Source: Agromyces sp. ISL-38
GTDB taxonomy: Bacteria; Actinomycetota; Actinomycetes; Actinomycetales; Microbacteriaceae
DNA: 64,000 nucleotides
Direction: 5' to 3'
NCBI RefSeq assembly: GCF_018613935.1
Contig: NZ_JAGGPF010000009.1
Coordinates: 1-64,000 of the forward strand
Part shown: one piece after another, positions 35,717 to 43,913 of the stretch
How the letters are laid out: each line of letters opens with the position of its first letter
How positions within the stretch are numbered: the first letter of the stretch is position 1
Made by a program: the position numbers and the translations under genes
The notes under the pieces: model-generated
What the model was told of the DNA's origin: nothing
What the model saw: only the letters and a program-made list of their open reading frames with translations
Database searches by the model: none

Positions 35717-37587
35717 CCTGAGCCCGGCCGGCCCCGAGAGCTCCTCGCCGCGCTCGCGAGTGCGCCCTCCGCCGCGATGCCCCGCGCGTGCGCGATCGCG
35801 TCGGCGGCCCGCACGAGCGCGAGATGCGAGAGCGCCTGCGGGGTGTTGCCGGCCTGTCGACCGGTGCGCGGGTCGGCCTGCTCGGCGAGGAGGCCGAGGT
35901 CGGTGCGGTAGCCGAGGATGCGATCCATGAGTGCTGCCGCCTCGTCGAGGCGGCCGGTGTGGGCGTACTGCTCGACGAGCCAGAACGAACACGCGAGGAA
36001 CGCGTTCTCGTCGCCGGGCACGCCGTCGACCTCGGCCTCGGTGCGGTAGCGCCGCAGCAGCCCATCGCGAAGCAGGGTGCGCTCGATCCGGTCGACGGTG
36101 CCGAGCATGCGGGGGTCGTCGTAGGCGACGTAGCCGATCTGCGCGAGCTGCAGCAGCGCGGCATCCACCTCGGTCGAGCCCTCGAACTGCACGTAACTGC
36201 CGAGCGAGGTGTCGAACCCGCCGCGCTCGATGCGTGCGGCGAGGTCGGCGCGGATGGAGCGCCACCGGTCGACAGGGCCGCTCCGCCCGTCGTGCTCCAC
36301 AGCGCAGATCGCGCGGTCGAAGGCCGCCCAGAGCATCGCGCGCGAGTGGGTGAAGTGCTGGCCCGGGCCGCGGATCTCCCAGATCCCCGAGTCGGGCCGA
36401 TCGAGGTGGCGCTCGGCTTCGCGCAGCAGTGCAACCTGCAGCGACCACGAGAATCTGTCTTCGTCGATGCCGCGGTGTCGCGTCGCGTCGAGCGCGATCA
36501 TCACCTCGCCGAAGATGTCGGCCTGGTACTGCTCGGATGCCGCATTGCCGACGCGCACCGGTGCGCTGCCCCCGTGACCCGGCAATGTCGGCACCTCCCA
36601 CTCGTGGATGCGGCGCTCGCCGGCGAGTCCGTACATGATCTGCACGTCGGCCGGGTCGCCCGCGATCGCGCGGAGGAGCCATCCCCGCCACGCCTGCGCC
36701 TCCTGGGTGAAGCCGTGATGCAGGAGCGCCTCGAGCGTGAGGGCGGCATCGCGGAGCCATACGTAGCGGTAGTCCCAGTTGCGGACTCCGCCGAAGTCCT
36801 CGGGCAGGCTGGTCGTCGCGGCCGCCACGATGCCCCCGGTCGCCTCGTGCGTGAGAAGTCGCAGCACGAGGAGCGAGCGTCGCACGGCCTCGTCGTAAGC
36901 GCCCGGTTCGACGCACGACTGCACCCACGATCGCCACCACGCCTCGGTCGCGGCGAGCACGGCGTCGACGTCGAGCGCGTCGGGCATCGTCAGGTGAGCG
37001 GGATACCAGGTGAGTTGCACGTCCACCGTCTCACCCGCCGCCACGGTAAAGTCGCCAACGTGGCGGTGGTCGCGCGCCACGAGCTTCTGGCCGCGCACGA
37101 CGAGGGCGTCGGGTCCGGCGACGGCGAGCAGCGCCGGGGCCTGCGCCGTGCCCACCTGGCGCATCCAAGGCAGCGACGACGCGTAGTCGAATCGCACGCG
37201 CAGCTCCTGCTGCATGACCACGCGTCCCCGGATTCCGCGCACGCGCCGGATCACGTCGCTGCGCCGCTCGGAACCCGCCGCGCCGTACATTCCGCCGCCG
37301 TGACCCACGCGGGGCATGAACTCCACGACCTCGACCTCGCCCTCGGCAGTCACCCAGCGCGTGACGAGCGTGAAAGTGTCGGGCGTGTAGGCCCGGGAGC
37401 CCGTTGCCGCGGCATCCGCCGGCCGGAGGCTCCACCGACCCTGCTCCTCATCGCCGAGTAGCGCGCCGAACACCGAGGGCGCGTCGAACCGGGGCGCGCA
37501 GAACCAGTCGATGGACCCATCCGAGCCGATGAGCGCCGCCGTGCGGCAGTCGCCGATGACCGCGTACGCTTCGATGGGCATGGCCAT
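35665..37587 (-). CDS. Glycoside hydrolase family 15 protein (glucoamylase/trehalase-like)
   Basis: 640 aa, the usual length of actinobacterial GH15. N-terminal IEAYAVIGDCRTAALIGSDG and IDWFCAPRFDAPS, the (alpha/alpha)6 barrel part with FGGVRNWDYRYVWLRDAALT and the C-terminal GLLAEQADPRTGRQAGNTPQ where the family has its base Glu. No signal peptide, so cytoplasmic; hydrolyses alpha-glucosides such as trehalose or maltodextrin. The basic tail is encoded in a 22-bp repeat. 3 bp after the Ugd copy 2 stop, same strand, so likely one transcript. Confidence 0.9.
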   Translation of the reverse strand: MAMPIEAYAVIGDCRTAALIGSDGSIDWFCAPRFDAPSVFGALLGDEEQGRWSLRPADAAATGSRAYTPDTFTLVTRWVTAEGEVEVVEFMPRVGHGGGMYGAAGSERRSDVIRRVRGIRGRVVMQQELRVRFDYASSLPWMRQVGTAQAPALLAVAGPDALVVRGQKLVARDHRHVGDFTVAAGETVDVQLTWYPAHLTMPDALDVDAVLAATEAWWRSWVQSCVEPGAYDEAVRRSLLVLRLLTHEATGGIVAAATTSLPEDFGGVRNWDYRYVWLRDAALTLEALLHHGFTQEAQAWRGWLLRAIAGDPADVQIMYGLAGERRIHEWEVPTLPGHGGSAPVRVGNAASEQYQADIFGEVMIALDATRHRGIDEDRFSWSLQVALLREAERHLDRPDSGIWEIRGPGQHFTHSRAMLWAAFDRAICAVEHDGRSGPVDRWRSIRADLAARIERGGFDTSLGSYVQFEGSTEVDAALLQLAQIGYVAYDDPRMLGTVDRIERTLLRDGLLRRYRTEAEVDGVPGDENAFLACSFWLVEQYAHTGRLDEAAALMDRILGYRTDLGLLAEQADPRTGRQAGNTPQALSHLALVRAADAIAHARGIAAEGALASAARSSRGRPGSGRLGGRVSKAERARQRG

Positions 37588-37590
37588 GGG

Positions 37591-38892
37591 TCAGGGCCGG
37601 CCGAGTCCGCGGTACTGCCAGCCGGCCGCGCGCCATGCCGCCGGGTCGAGCACGTTGCGCCCGTCGATGATGCGGCGACCGGCGACGAGACGGCCGGTCG
37701 CGTCGGGATCGAGCGCGCGGTACTCGCGCCATTCCGTTGCGAGCACCACGAGATCGGCGTCGCGCAGCGCCTCGCGGGTCGACTCCAGGTACGTGAGCTG
37801 CGGATGCCTCGACCGCGCGTTCTCGATTCCCTCGGGATCGGTCGCAACCACCTCTGCCCCGAGGCCCTTGAGCTGCACGGCGACATCGAGCGCAGGCGAG
37901 TCGCGCACATCGTCGGACTCGGGCTTGAAGGTGACGCCGAGGACGGCGATCCTCGAGCGATGCACCGAACCCCCGAGCGCAGCGACGGCCAGGTCGACCA
38001 CTCGCTTTCGCTGCCGCATGTTGATCGTGTCGACCTCCTTCAGGAACTCGAGCGACTCGCCGCGTCCGAGCTCTTCGGCGCGGGCCGTGAACGCCCGGAT
38101 GTCCTTGGGCAGGCAGCCGCCCCCGAAGCCGATGCCCGCGTTGAGGAAGCGCCGGCCGATGCGGGCGTCATGCCCGATCGCGTCGGCGAGGGCCGTGACA
38201 TCCGCTCCGGTGGCGTCGGCGATCTCGGCCATGGCGTTGATGAAGCTGATCTTGGTGGCGAGGAAGGCGTTGGCCGCCACCTTCACGAGCTCGGCCGTCG
38301 CGTAGTCGGTGACGAGACGCGGCGTGCCGGCCTCGATCGCGGCCCGGTAGACCTGGTCGAGCACGGAGGTCACGTGCTCGTGCGCGATTCCGTAGACGAG
38401 TCGATCGGGCTCGAGTGTGTCTTTCACTGCGAACCCCTCGCGCAGGAACTCGGGGTTCCATGCCAGGCTCGCGTGCGGCGCCGCCTCAGCGAGCCGGCCG
38501 GCCAGGCGCGCGGCGGTACCGACCGGCACCGTGCTCTTGCCGACGACGAGCGCGCCCTCGGCGAGATGCGGGAGCAGCCCCTCGAATGCGGCGTCGACGT
38601 ACGAGACGTCAGCGGCGTTCGTGCCGGCGGTCTGCGGGGTGCCCACCGCGAGGAAGTGCACCTCGGAGCCCGCGGCATCCGCGATGTCGGTGCTGAATCG
38701 CAAGCGACCGGTGGCGGTCGCCGAGGTGAGGATCTCGGGGAGGCCGGGCTCGAAGAACGGCGGGCGCCCCGCGGCGAGCGCGGCGATCTTGCGCTCGTCG
38801 ACGTCGATGCCGATCACCTCGTGGCCGAGTTCGGCCATCGCCGAGGCATGCACGGCACCGAGATAGCCGCAACCGATCACCGAGATTCGCAT
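37591..38892 (-). CDS. ugd: UDP-glucose 6-dehydrogenase (copy 2)
   Basis: 433 aa, paralogue of the 32269-33570 protein with the same motifs (MRISVIGCGYLGAVHA, GKSTVPVGTA, NPEFLREGFA, FGGGCLPKDI, VLGVTFKPESDDVRDSP). RBS AAGGAG 6 bases before ATG. Forms UDP-glucuronate. A TTGACA at 38940-38935 could be its -35 box, without a clear -10. Cotranscribed with GH15. Two copies 4 kb apart in opposite orientation are separately regulated. Confidence 0.94.
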   Translation of the reverse strand: MRISVIGCGYLGAVHASAMAELGHEVIGIDVDERKIAALAAGRPPFFEPGLPEILTSATATGRLRFSTDIADAAGSEVHFLAVGTPQTAGTNAADVSYVDAAFEGLLPHLAEGALVVGKSTVPVGTAARLAGRLAEAAPHASLAWNPEFLREGFAVKDTLEPDRLVYGIAHEHVTSVLDQVYRAAIEAGTPRLVTDYATAELVKVAANAFLATKISFINAMAEIADATGADVTALADAIGHDARIGRRFLNAGIGFGGGCLPKDIRAFTARAEELGRGESLEFLKEVDTINMRQRKRVVDLAVAALGGSVHRSRIAVLGVTFKPESDDVRDSPALDVAVQLKGLGAEVVATDPEGIENARSRHPQLTYLESTREALRDADLVVLATEWREYRALDPDATGRLVAGRRIIDGRNVLDPAAWRAAGWQYRGLGRP

Positions 38893-39033
38893 AGTGCTCC
38901 TTCGAGAAGTTGTGCCGGCGCGTGCACACAGGCGTGTCAATTGTCCACTACGGCCATTGAATGTGCCTGATTATCGAAGCACGCCACGCGTACGCGTCGC
39001 CTCGCGGGAACGACGTGACGACGACTCGATCCC

Positions 39034-39459
39034 TCAGCTCGCGCCGGCCTGCCGGCCCTTGGCGTTCGCAACGCGGACGACCGCCGAGACGATCAGCCAC
39101 CCGATCGCCCCGCCGAGCGTGTTGGCGATCACGTCGCTCACCGTGGTGAAGCGCTGCGGCAGCAGCGTGAACTGCACGAGCTCGATCATCGCCGACGCGG
39201 CGCAGCAAGCGAGCGGCGGCACCCACCGTGCCAGTCGGGGGCGCAGTGCGAGCGTGAGGAGCAGCCCGAGGGGGATGAACATGAGCACGTTGGCGGCGAA
39301 CTCGATGTGCTCGTACTGAAGCCCGATCAACCCGTTGCCGCGCACGAACGCCGCGAACCGGAGCACGCCGATGCGCATCCCCTGGTCGACCGGCACAGGC
39401 CAGAACGCAATGACGCCCACCGCGGCGATGTACACGGTGAGCAGGAGTCGGATGACCAT
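39034..39459 (-). CDS. VanZ-like family membrane protein (copy 2)
   Basis: 141 aa from ATG 39459, chosen for GAGAGG 7 bases upstream and because the first membrane helix starts at once (VIRLLLTVYIAAVGVIAFW). VanZ signs: IEFAANVLMFIPLGLLL and TTVSDVIANTLGGAIGWL. An in-frame ATG at 39540, overlapping the DUF4012 stop, is possible but lacks a ribosome site. Downstream of the DUF4012 gene on the same strand. Confidence 0.82.
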   Translation of the reverse strand: MVIRLLLTVYIAAVGVIAFWPVPVDQGMRIGVLRFAAFVRGNGLIGLQYEHIEFAANVLMFIPLGLLLTLALRPRLARWVPPLACCAASAMIELVQFTLLPQRFTTVSDVIANTLGGAIGWLIVSAVVRVANAKGRQAGAS

Positions 39460-39526
39460 TCGTCTGCCTCTCGGGAAGCGTTCAAGGGCGAGGAATCGAG
39501 CACTCGGGCGCGGATCGATCTGCCGC

Positions 39527-41257
39527 TCAACAGTGTGCATCGTAGATGCGCAGCGGCGTCTGCCTCACCATCGGGGTGTCACGCACCTTCAGCTCGGCGT
39601 AGTCGAGCCCCTCGCCCTCGAAGAGCACCTCGAACGAGACGGTCTGGCCCGGCTGCAGGAGGATCGGGACGGTCACGACAGAGCGACCGTCGAGTGCAGA
39701 GACATCGGCGTTGTCGAACGGTTGGTCTCCGAGCCGCGCGCCCGTCATCGCAGCGCCGTTCGGCCCAACGACCTCGATACGGGTGAGCACTTCGCCCGCC
39801 GGGAGCACGGGACTCGTGAGGCTCCCCGGCAGCCCCGACGTCGGCACGCTCGACGTGAGGGTGCCGGCGACGGAGAACTGCGTCGATGCGCTCTCGCAAC
39901 GGTTGGCGCTCACGTCGAGCGTGGCATCGAGGTAATAGTCGAGCTTCGTCTTGCTGTAGTCGTTGGCGAAGACGCCGATCGTCGTCGCCGTGTCGTCATC
40001 GGCCGCGAAGGCTCCCTCGAGCCCGGTTCGCGCAACCAGCTCCTGTTCGCTCGGATCGGCCAGCCAGAACCGGAGGCGATCCTCTTCGGCTGCTCGGGCG
40101 AGCTGCTCGATGAGGTCGACGAACGATCCCTGGCCCGCCGCGACGGCGATGAAGACGAGTGAGCTGGCTCCGGCGAAGTACGCGTCTTGGGCCGCGCCGT
40201 CGGGGTAGCGGGCGTAGACGTCGGAGAGGAGCGCTCGCGTGACATTGTCGGATGCGAGTTGACCGCCGTCGTCGAGCGTGACCGGCCCGATCGCCTCCAG
40301 CACGTAGCTGAGGGCCACGGGGTCGACCGAGAGGACGCCATCGAACTGCCGGTCGGCCGCTTCACTCCAGAGGCCCGCGGCCAGTGCCGCCGTGGTCGGG
40401 AAATCGGGCGTCATGGTCACGGAGTCCATCGTGCGCCCGGTCTCAGCGCCGAAGAGCTCCACGAGCCCGTCGTCGACCGGCAGCGGCGGCTGGTCGAGCA
40501 TCGCGGTCTCGGCGAACGGATTCAGACTCGGCTCGATGGTCATCACGCCGCGGTCGACCGACAGGATCGCGAATGCCGTGACATTGCCGCCCTGGCTCCG
40601 CAACTCAGCGTTGTTCGGGAACATCAGCAGGTAGCTGCGGGGCTCCGACGCACCCATCGCGTCGGGCAGGATCTGCGCCGCCAGGGAGAGGCCCGCCGTG
40701 ATGTCGCCGACCCGGTGCAGCTCCGACCGCAGCTGCAGCACGGAGACGGCAACGGGTCCGATGAGCTGGTCGGTGTCGATCTCGTCCATGAGTCGCGCCG
40801 CCGCGTGAATCGTCTCGTCGGCAGACGTGACGGCGGGTTGGGTGCGGAGCACGGCCTCGATGTCGAGTCGTCCGCCCTGCGGGCGGAACGCGTTCAGTTC
40901 GATGCCGGATGCCTCGCGCACCGCGCCCTTGGCGACCGCCTCGGCGACGCCCGTCGTGACGGTGATCGCCTCGAGATTGGGGCCGAGCAGCGGCATCCGC
41001 TCCCCGATCTTCCAGAACGGGTTGTCGATTGCGCGCGACGCCGCCTCGGTGTGCTCGACGAATGCGTCGACGTTGGCCTCGAGCTGCTTCGTCTCACCGG
41101 AGACGAGGCCGGCCTGGATGGATGCCGCGAGCGGGAGCGCCCGCTCGAGCTCACCGCGCGCCGAGAATCCGGAGATGATGATGCCCGCCGCGCCGATCGC
41201 CACTGCCACCGCCACGGCACCGAGCACCCACCATGCGACCCTGCGGACGATACGCAT
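39527..41257 (-). CDS. DUF4012 domain protein (copy 1)
   Basis: 576 aa. One N-terminal membrane helix (about 8-30), then an extracytoplasmic coiled region and the DUF4012 core: SYLLMFPNNAELRSQGG (about 203-219), GVMTIEPSL, FDGVLSVDPVALSYVLEAIG, then a beta-rich C-terminal domain with one Cys (ANRC) and a final Cys as last residue. Family function unknown. By eye the core order recalls LytR-CpsA-Psr transferases (LLxGxDxR, then VxVDxxGFxxLVDALGG). Placed between the two glycan loci; a glycan attachment or length role is inference. Confidence 0.85.
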   Translation of the reverse strand: MRIVRRVAWWVLGAVAVAVAIGAAGIIISGFSARGELERALPLAASIQAGLVSGETKQLEANVDAFVEHTEAASRAIDNPFWKIGERMPLLGPNLEAITVTTGVAEAVAKGAVREASGIELNAFRPQGGRLDIEAVLRTQPAVTSADETIHAAARLMDEIDTDQLIGPVAVSVLQLRSELHRVGDITAGLSLAAQILPDAMGASEPRSYLLMFPNNAELRSQGGNVTAFAILSVDRGVMTIEPSLNPFAETAMLDQPPLPVDDGLVELFGAETGRTMDSVTMTPDFPTTAALAAGLWSEAADRQFDGVLSVDPVALSYVLEAIGPVTLDDGGQLASDNVTRALLSDVYARYPDGAAQDAYFAGASSLVFIAVAAGQGSFVDLIEQLARAAEEDRLRFWLADPSEQELVARTGLEGAFAADDDTATTIGVFANDYSKTKLDYYLDATLDVSANRCESASTQFSVAGTLTSSVPTSGLPGSLTSPVLPAGEVLTRIEVVGPNGAAMTGARLGDQPFDNADVSALDGRSVVTVPILLQPGQTVSFEVLFEGEGLDYAELKVRDTPMVRQTPLRIYDAHC

Positions 41258-41345
41258 CGTGCGCCCTGTGTGCTGTGAGATGCCCGTCTCCCCCGAATTC
41301 TTCCGATACGCCAGTTGTCATCATATGGCCGCAACAATCGCCCCC

Positions 41346-41351
41346 TAATAT
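41346..41351 (+). promoter_or_regulatory. -10 box TAATAT, near-leaderless
   Basis: TAATAT ends 8 bp before ATG 41360 and no ribosome site is present, so the SGNH lipoprotein mRNA probably starts at or just before its ATG. TTGTCA (41315-41320) is too far upstream (25 bp) for a normal -35. Confidence 0.55.
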
Positions 41352-41359
41352 CGTGGTCC

Positions 41360-42643
41360 ATGGCTGAACGAAGCGTCCGCAGCGTCCGCGCACGACGAGC
41401 ACTCACGGCGCTCGCAGCCGTGGCGAGCCTGCTGCTCGCCGGCTGCGTCCCCGTCGACGCCACCGAACCGGTGCCTCGCTCAGATGGTCCGGGGGCGGGC
41501 CGCCTGGTCGACTACAGCTTCGGCCACACGGCGGCGGTGGCGAAGCAGTTCGCCGACGCCCCGCTCGACGCGGTGCAGCGCCTCCCGTTCACGCTCGCGG
41601 CCGACGCCACGAGTTTCCGCATCCACGTGCGCAACTGGAACTACCTCAGCGATGAGCCCGTGCAGGGCGCGCTCGAGATCACGGGCGTTTGGATGGGCCG
41701 GCAGGGAGACGACCCCGAGAGCTCCGCCTACGCCGAGAAGCCTGCCTACGTGGCCGAGGGCGGCCCCATCACCGACGGCGCCACGTACACGAGTCCCTGG
41801 ATCTCCGCGAGCGATGTCCCGCTCGACGCGGAGACGCCGATGCTGCTCTCGGTGGGGCTGCGTGCCGACACCGGCATCCCCCTCGCGGTGACGGGCGGAG
41901 TCTCGTGGCTCGACCTCCTCGGCGCCTCGAAGCTCGGCGGCGTCGAGGACGCCCTCGGCACGTGGAATCCGAGCGCCTCACTCCTCGACATCTGGATCGA
42001 GCACACCGTCGCGCCCGATACGCCGGTGCTCTTCTCGATCGGCCACTCGCTCAACGCCCCCGGCAACGTCGACCCCGTTGCGAGTCCGCATGAGGGCGAG
42101 ATCACGTCGTGGCCGCAACAGTGGGCCCGGGCGGTGGGTGGCGCGGCCTCCACCCTCGCGGTCTCCGGCGCGTGGACCACGAGCTTCGGCCCGGAGTCAC
42201 CGAAGTGGATGACCTACGCCGGCGCGGTTCCCGACTACGTGAGCATCTGGAGCAGCTCGAGTGACCTCGCATCCGGTCGCACGCTCGCCGATGTGCAGGC
42301 CTCGATGCAGGTGCTCGTCGAACGTGCACGAAAGCTGTGGCCTGATGCTCGCATCATCGGTTTCACGGAGCCGCCGCGCTCGAACAAGGCCGACGTCGAC
42401 GCGTCGCGCACTGCCTACAACACCTGGATCCGCACGAAGCCGCTCGGCCTCGATGCGGTGGTCGACGCCGACGCGGCCCTCACCGATCCCGCCGACCCGC
42501 TGGCACTCCAGGCGGGCATGACCGCCGACGGCGCCCACTTCAACGCCGCCGGCCACGAGCTGGTGGCCAGCCTGTTCACCGAGGCGGTCGAGGCCCTCGA
42601 AGGCAGCGGCCCGGGCGGGGGCGCGGCGACCGTCACACCGTGA
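41360..42643 (+). CDS. SGNH hydrolase-like lipoprotein
   Basis: 427 aa from ATG 41360. Signal peptide with basic start (RSVRSVRARR) and lipobox LLAGC (about 25-29). A central beta-rich region, then an SGNH-like domain: FSIGHSLN in the nucleophile position (GHS instead of GDS) and a C-terminal DGAHFNAAGHELVAS block that supplies Asp/His. Surface-anchored; likely acts on acyl groups of an exported glycan. Tail-to-tail overlap of 11 bp with the membrane acyltransferase. Confidence 0.8.
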   Translation: MAERSVRSVRARRALTALAAVASLLLAGCVPVDATEPVPRSDGPGAGRLVDYSFGHTAAVAKQFADAPLDAVQRLPFTLAADATSFRIHVRNWNYLSDEPVQGALEITGVWMGRQGDDPESSAYAEKPAYVAEGGPITDGATYTSPWISASDVPLDAETPMLLSVGLRADTGIPLAVTGGVSWLDLLGASKLGGVEDALGTWNPSASLLDIWIEHTVAPDTPVLFSIGHSLNAPGNVDPVASPHEGEITSWPQQWARAVGGAASTLAVSGAWTTSFGPESPKWMTYAGAVPDYVSIWSSSSDLASGRTLADVQASMQVLVERARKLWPDARIIGFTEPPRSNKADVDASRTAYNTWIRTKPLGLDAVVDADAALTDPADPLALQAGMTADGAHFNAAGHELVASLFTEAVEALEGSGPGGGAATVTP

Positions 42644-43913
42644 CGGTCTCCTTCACCTTGCCGCGGTCGCGGACGCCGACGCGCTTGCGCGCCGCCAGCA
42701 GTTGGGCCGGCCGCTCGATCAGCCAATAGGTCACCGTCGCGATCGCGATGCTCAGCACGGTCACCAACGCGAAGCTCTGCAGCGCGCCGAGCGGGGTGTC
42801 GGTGCCGTACCATCCCAGCCGGATGACGGTGAGCAGCACCGGGTAGTGCCACAGGTAGGTGCTGAGGGAGATGAGTCCGACGTAGTGCAACGGCGGCACG
42901 TCGAGTGTCGATGCGACGACCGGCACCCGGCCCTTCGAGGTCGGCAGGAGGAGCGCGAGGAACAGGCCGGCGGATGCCACTGCCACCGCGGTGCTGATGA
43001 ACCTCGGCAGCACGACGAGGGCGATCGCGGCGAACAGGATCGCGAAGATCGTCACGAGCACCGCCACCGTACGCACCCGCAGCTTGCCGACGTGCGTGAG
43101 CACGCCCTTCTTCGCTGCGATGAAGACGACGACCGCCACCATCCCCGCACCGAAGTTGTCGGACCAGATGAAGAAGCTGCGTGAGAACACGCCGAGCCAG
43201 TTGGGGCCCCACTCCGCATCGAGGAGCGTCAGGTCGGAGAAGGCGAAGGCCACCGCACCGAGCACGCGCATGAGGATGCCGAATGCGAAGAGCACGAGAC
43301 CCGGCATTGCCGCGACGAGGTACCGGTTGCGGCCACCGCGGTTGGCGACACGGGCAGCGAGGAGTGCGATCAGCGGCAGCACCGCGTAGAACGTGATCTC
43401 GACCGTGAGGGTCCACGATGAGTTGATGCCCGTCTGCAGCTCGCTCGGCACGTAGTTCTGCATGAGCGTGAGGTGCAGCAGCACCTCGAACGGGTTGGTG
43501 ATCGTGCCGGTGCCGTCGTCGGTGTAGGGGACCATCGACTCCATCGCGTTGTGGAGGAACGAGCCGGCGAGCACGTAGTTCGCGACGAGGAAGATGGCGA
43601 TGTAGGCCGGATAGACCCGGAAGGCCCGGGCGAGGTAGTAGCTGCGCAGCGACGGCGTGTCGCGTCCGTCGATGATGCGGGTGGCGAACGGCCAGTAGAT
43701 GAGGAAGCCCGAGAGGGCGAAGAAGATCACGATCACCTGCCCGGCCAGATCGAGATGGGTCTGTGCCATCACGGCGGGAGCGACGGCGCCGAGCGTGTGC
43801 ACCATGATCACGGACAGCGCGAGCACCCCGCGCATGCCATCGAGGCCGATCAGGCGACTGCGAGGTGCGATTCGCGGCGCGCCGGACACCGCCGTCTCAG
43901 TGATGCCGGTCAT
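42633..43913 (-). CDS. Membrane acyltransferase family 3 (OafA/YrhL-like)
   Basis: 426 aa with about 10 membrane segments. LIGLDGMRGVLALSVIMVH (acyltransferase 3 start with the RxxAxxxVxxxH-type motif), FFALSGFLIYWPF, SWTLTVEITFYAVLPL and LSTYLWHYP are family landmarks. Moves acyl groups onto sugars across the membrane. ATG overlaps the polymerase stop; last gene of the minus-strand locus B operon. Confidence 0.92.
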   Translation of the reverse strand: MTGITETAVSGAPRIAPRSRLIGLDGMRGVLALSVIMVHTLGAVAPAVMAQTHLDLAGQVIVIFFALSGFLIYWPFATRIIDGRDTPSLRSYYLARAFRVYPAYIAIFLVANYVLAGSFLHNAMESMVPYTDDGTGTITNPFEVLLHLTLMQNYVPSELQTGINSSWTLTVEITFYAVLPLIALLAARVANRGGRNRYLVAAMPGLVLFAFGILMRVLGAVAFAFSDLTLLDAEWGPNWLGVFSRSFFIWSDNFGAGMVAVVVFIAAKKGVLTHVGKLRVRTVAVLVTIFAILFAAIALVVLPRFISTAVAVASAGLFLALLLPTSKGRVPVVASTLDVPPLHYVGLISLSTYLWHYPVLLTVIRLGWYGTDTPLGALQSFALVTVLSIAIATVTYWLIERPAQLLAARKRVGVRDRGKVKETVTV

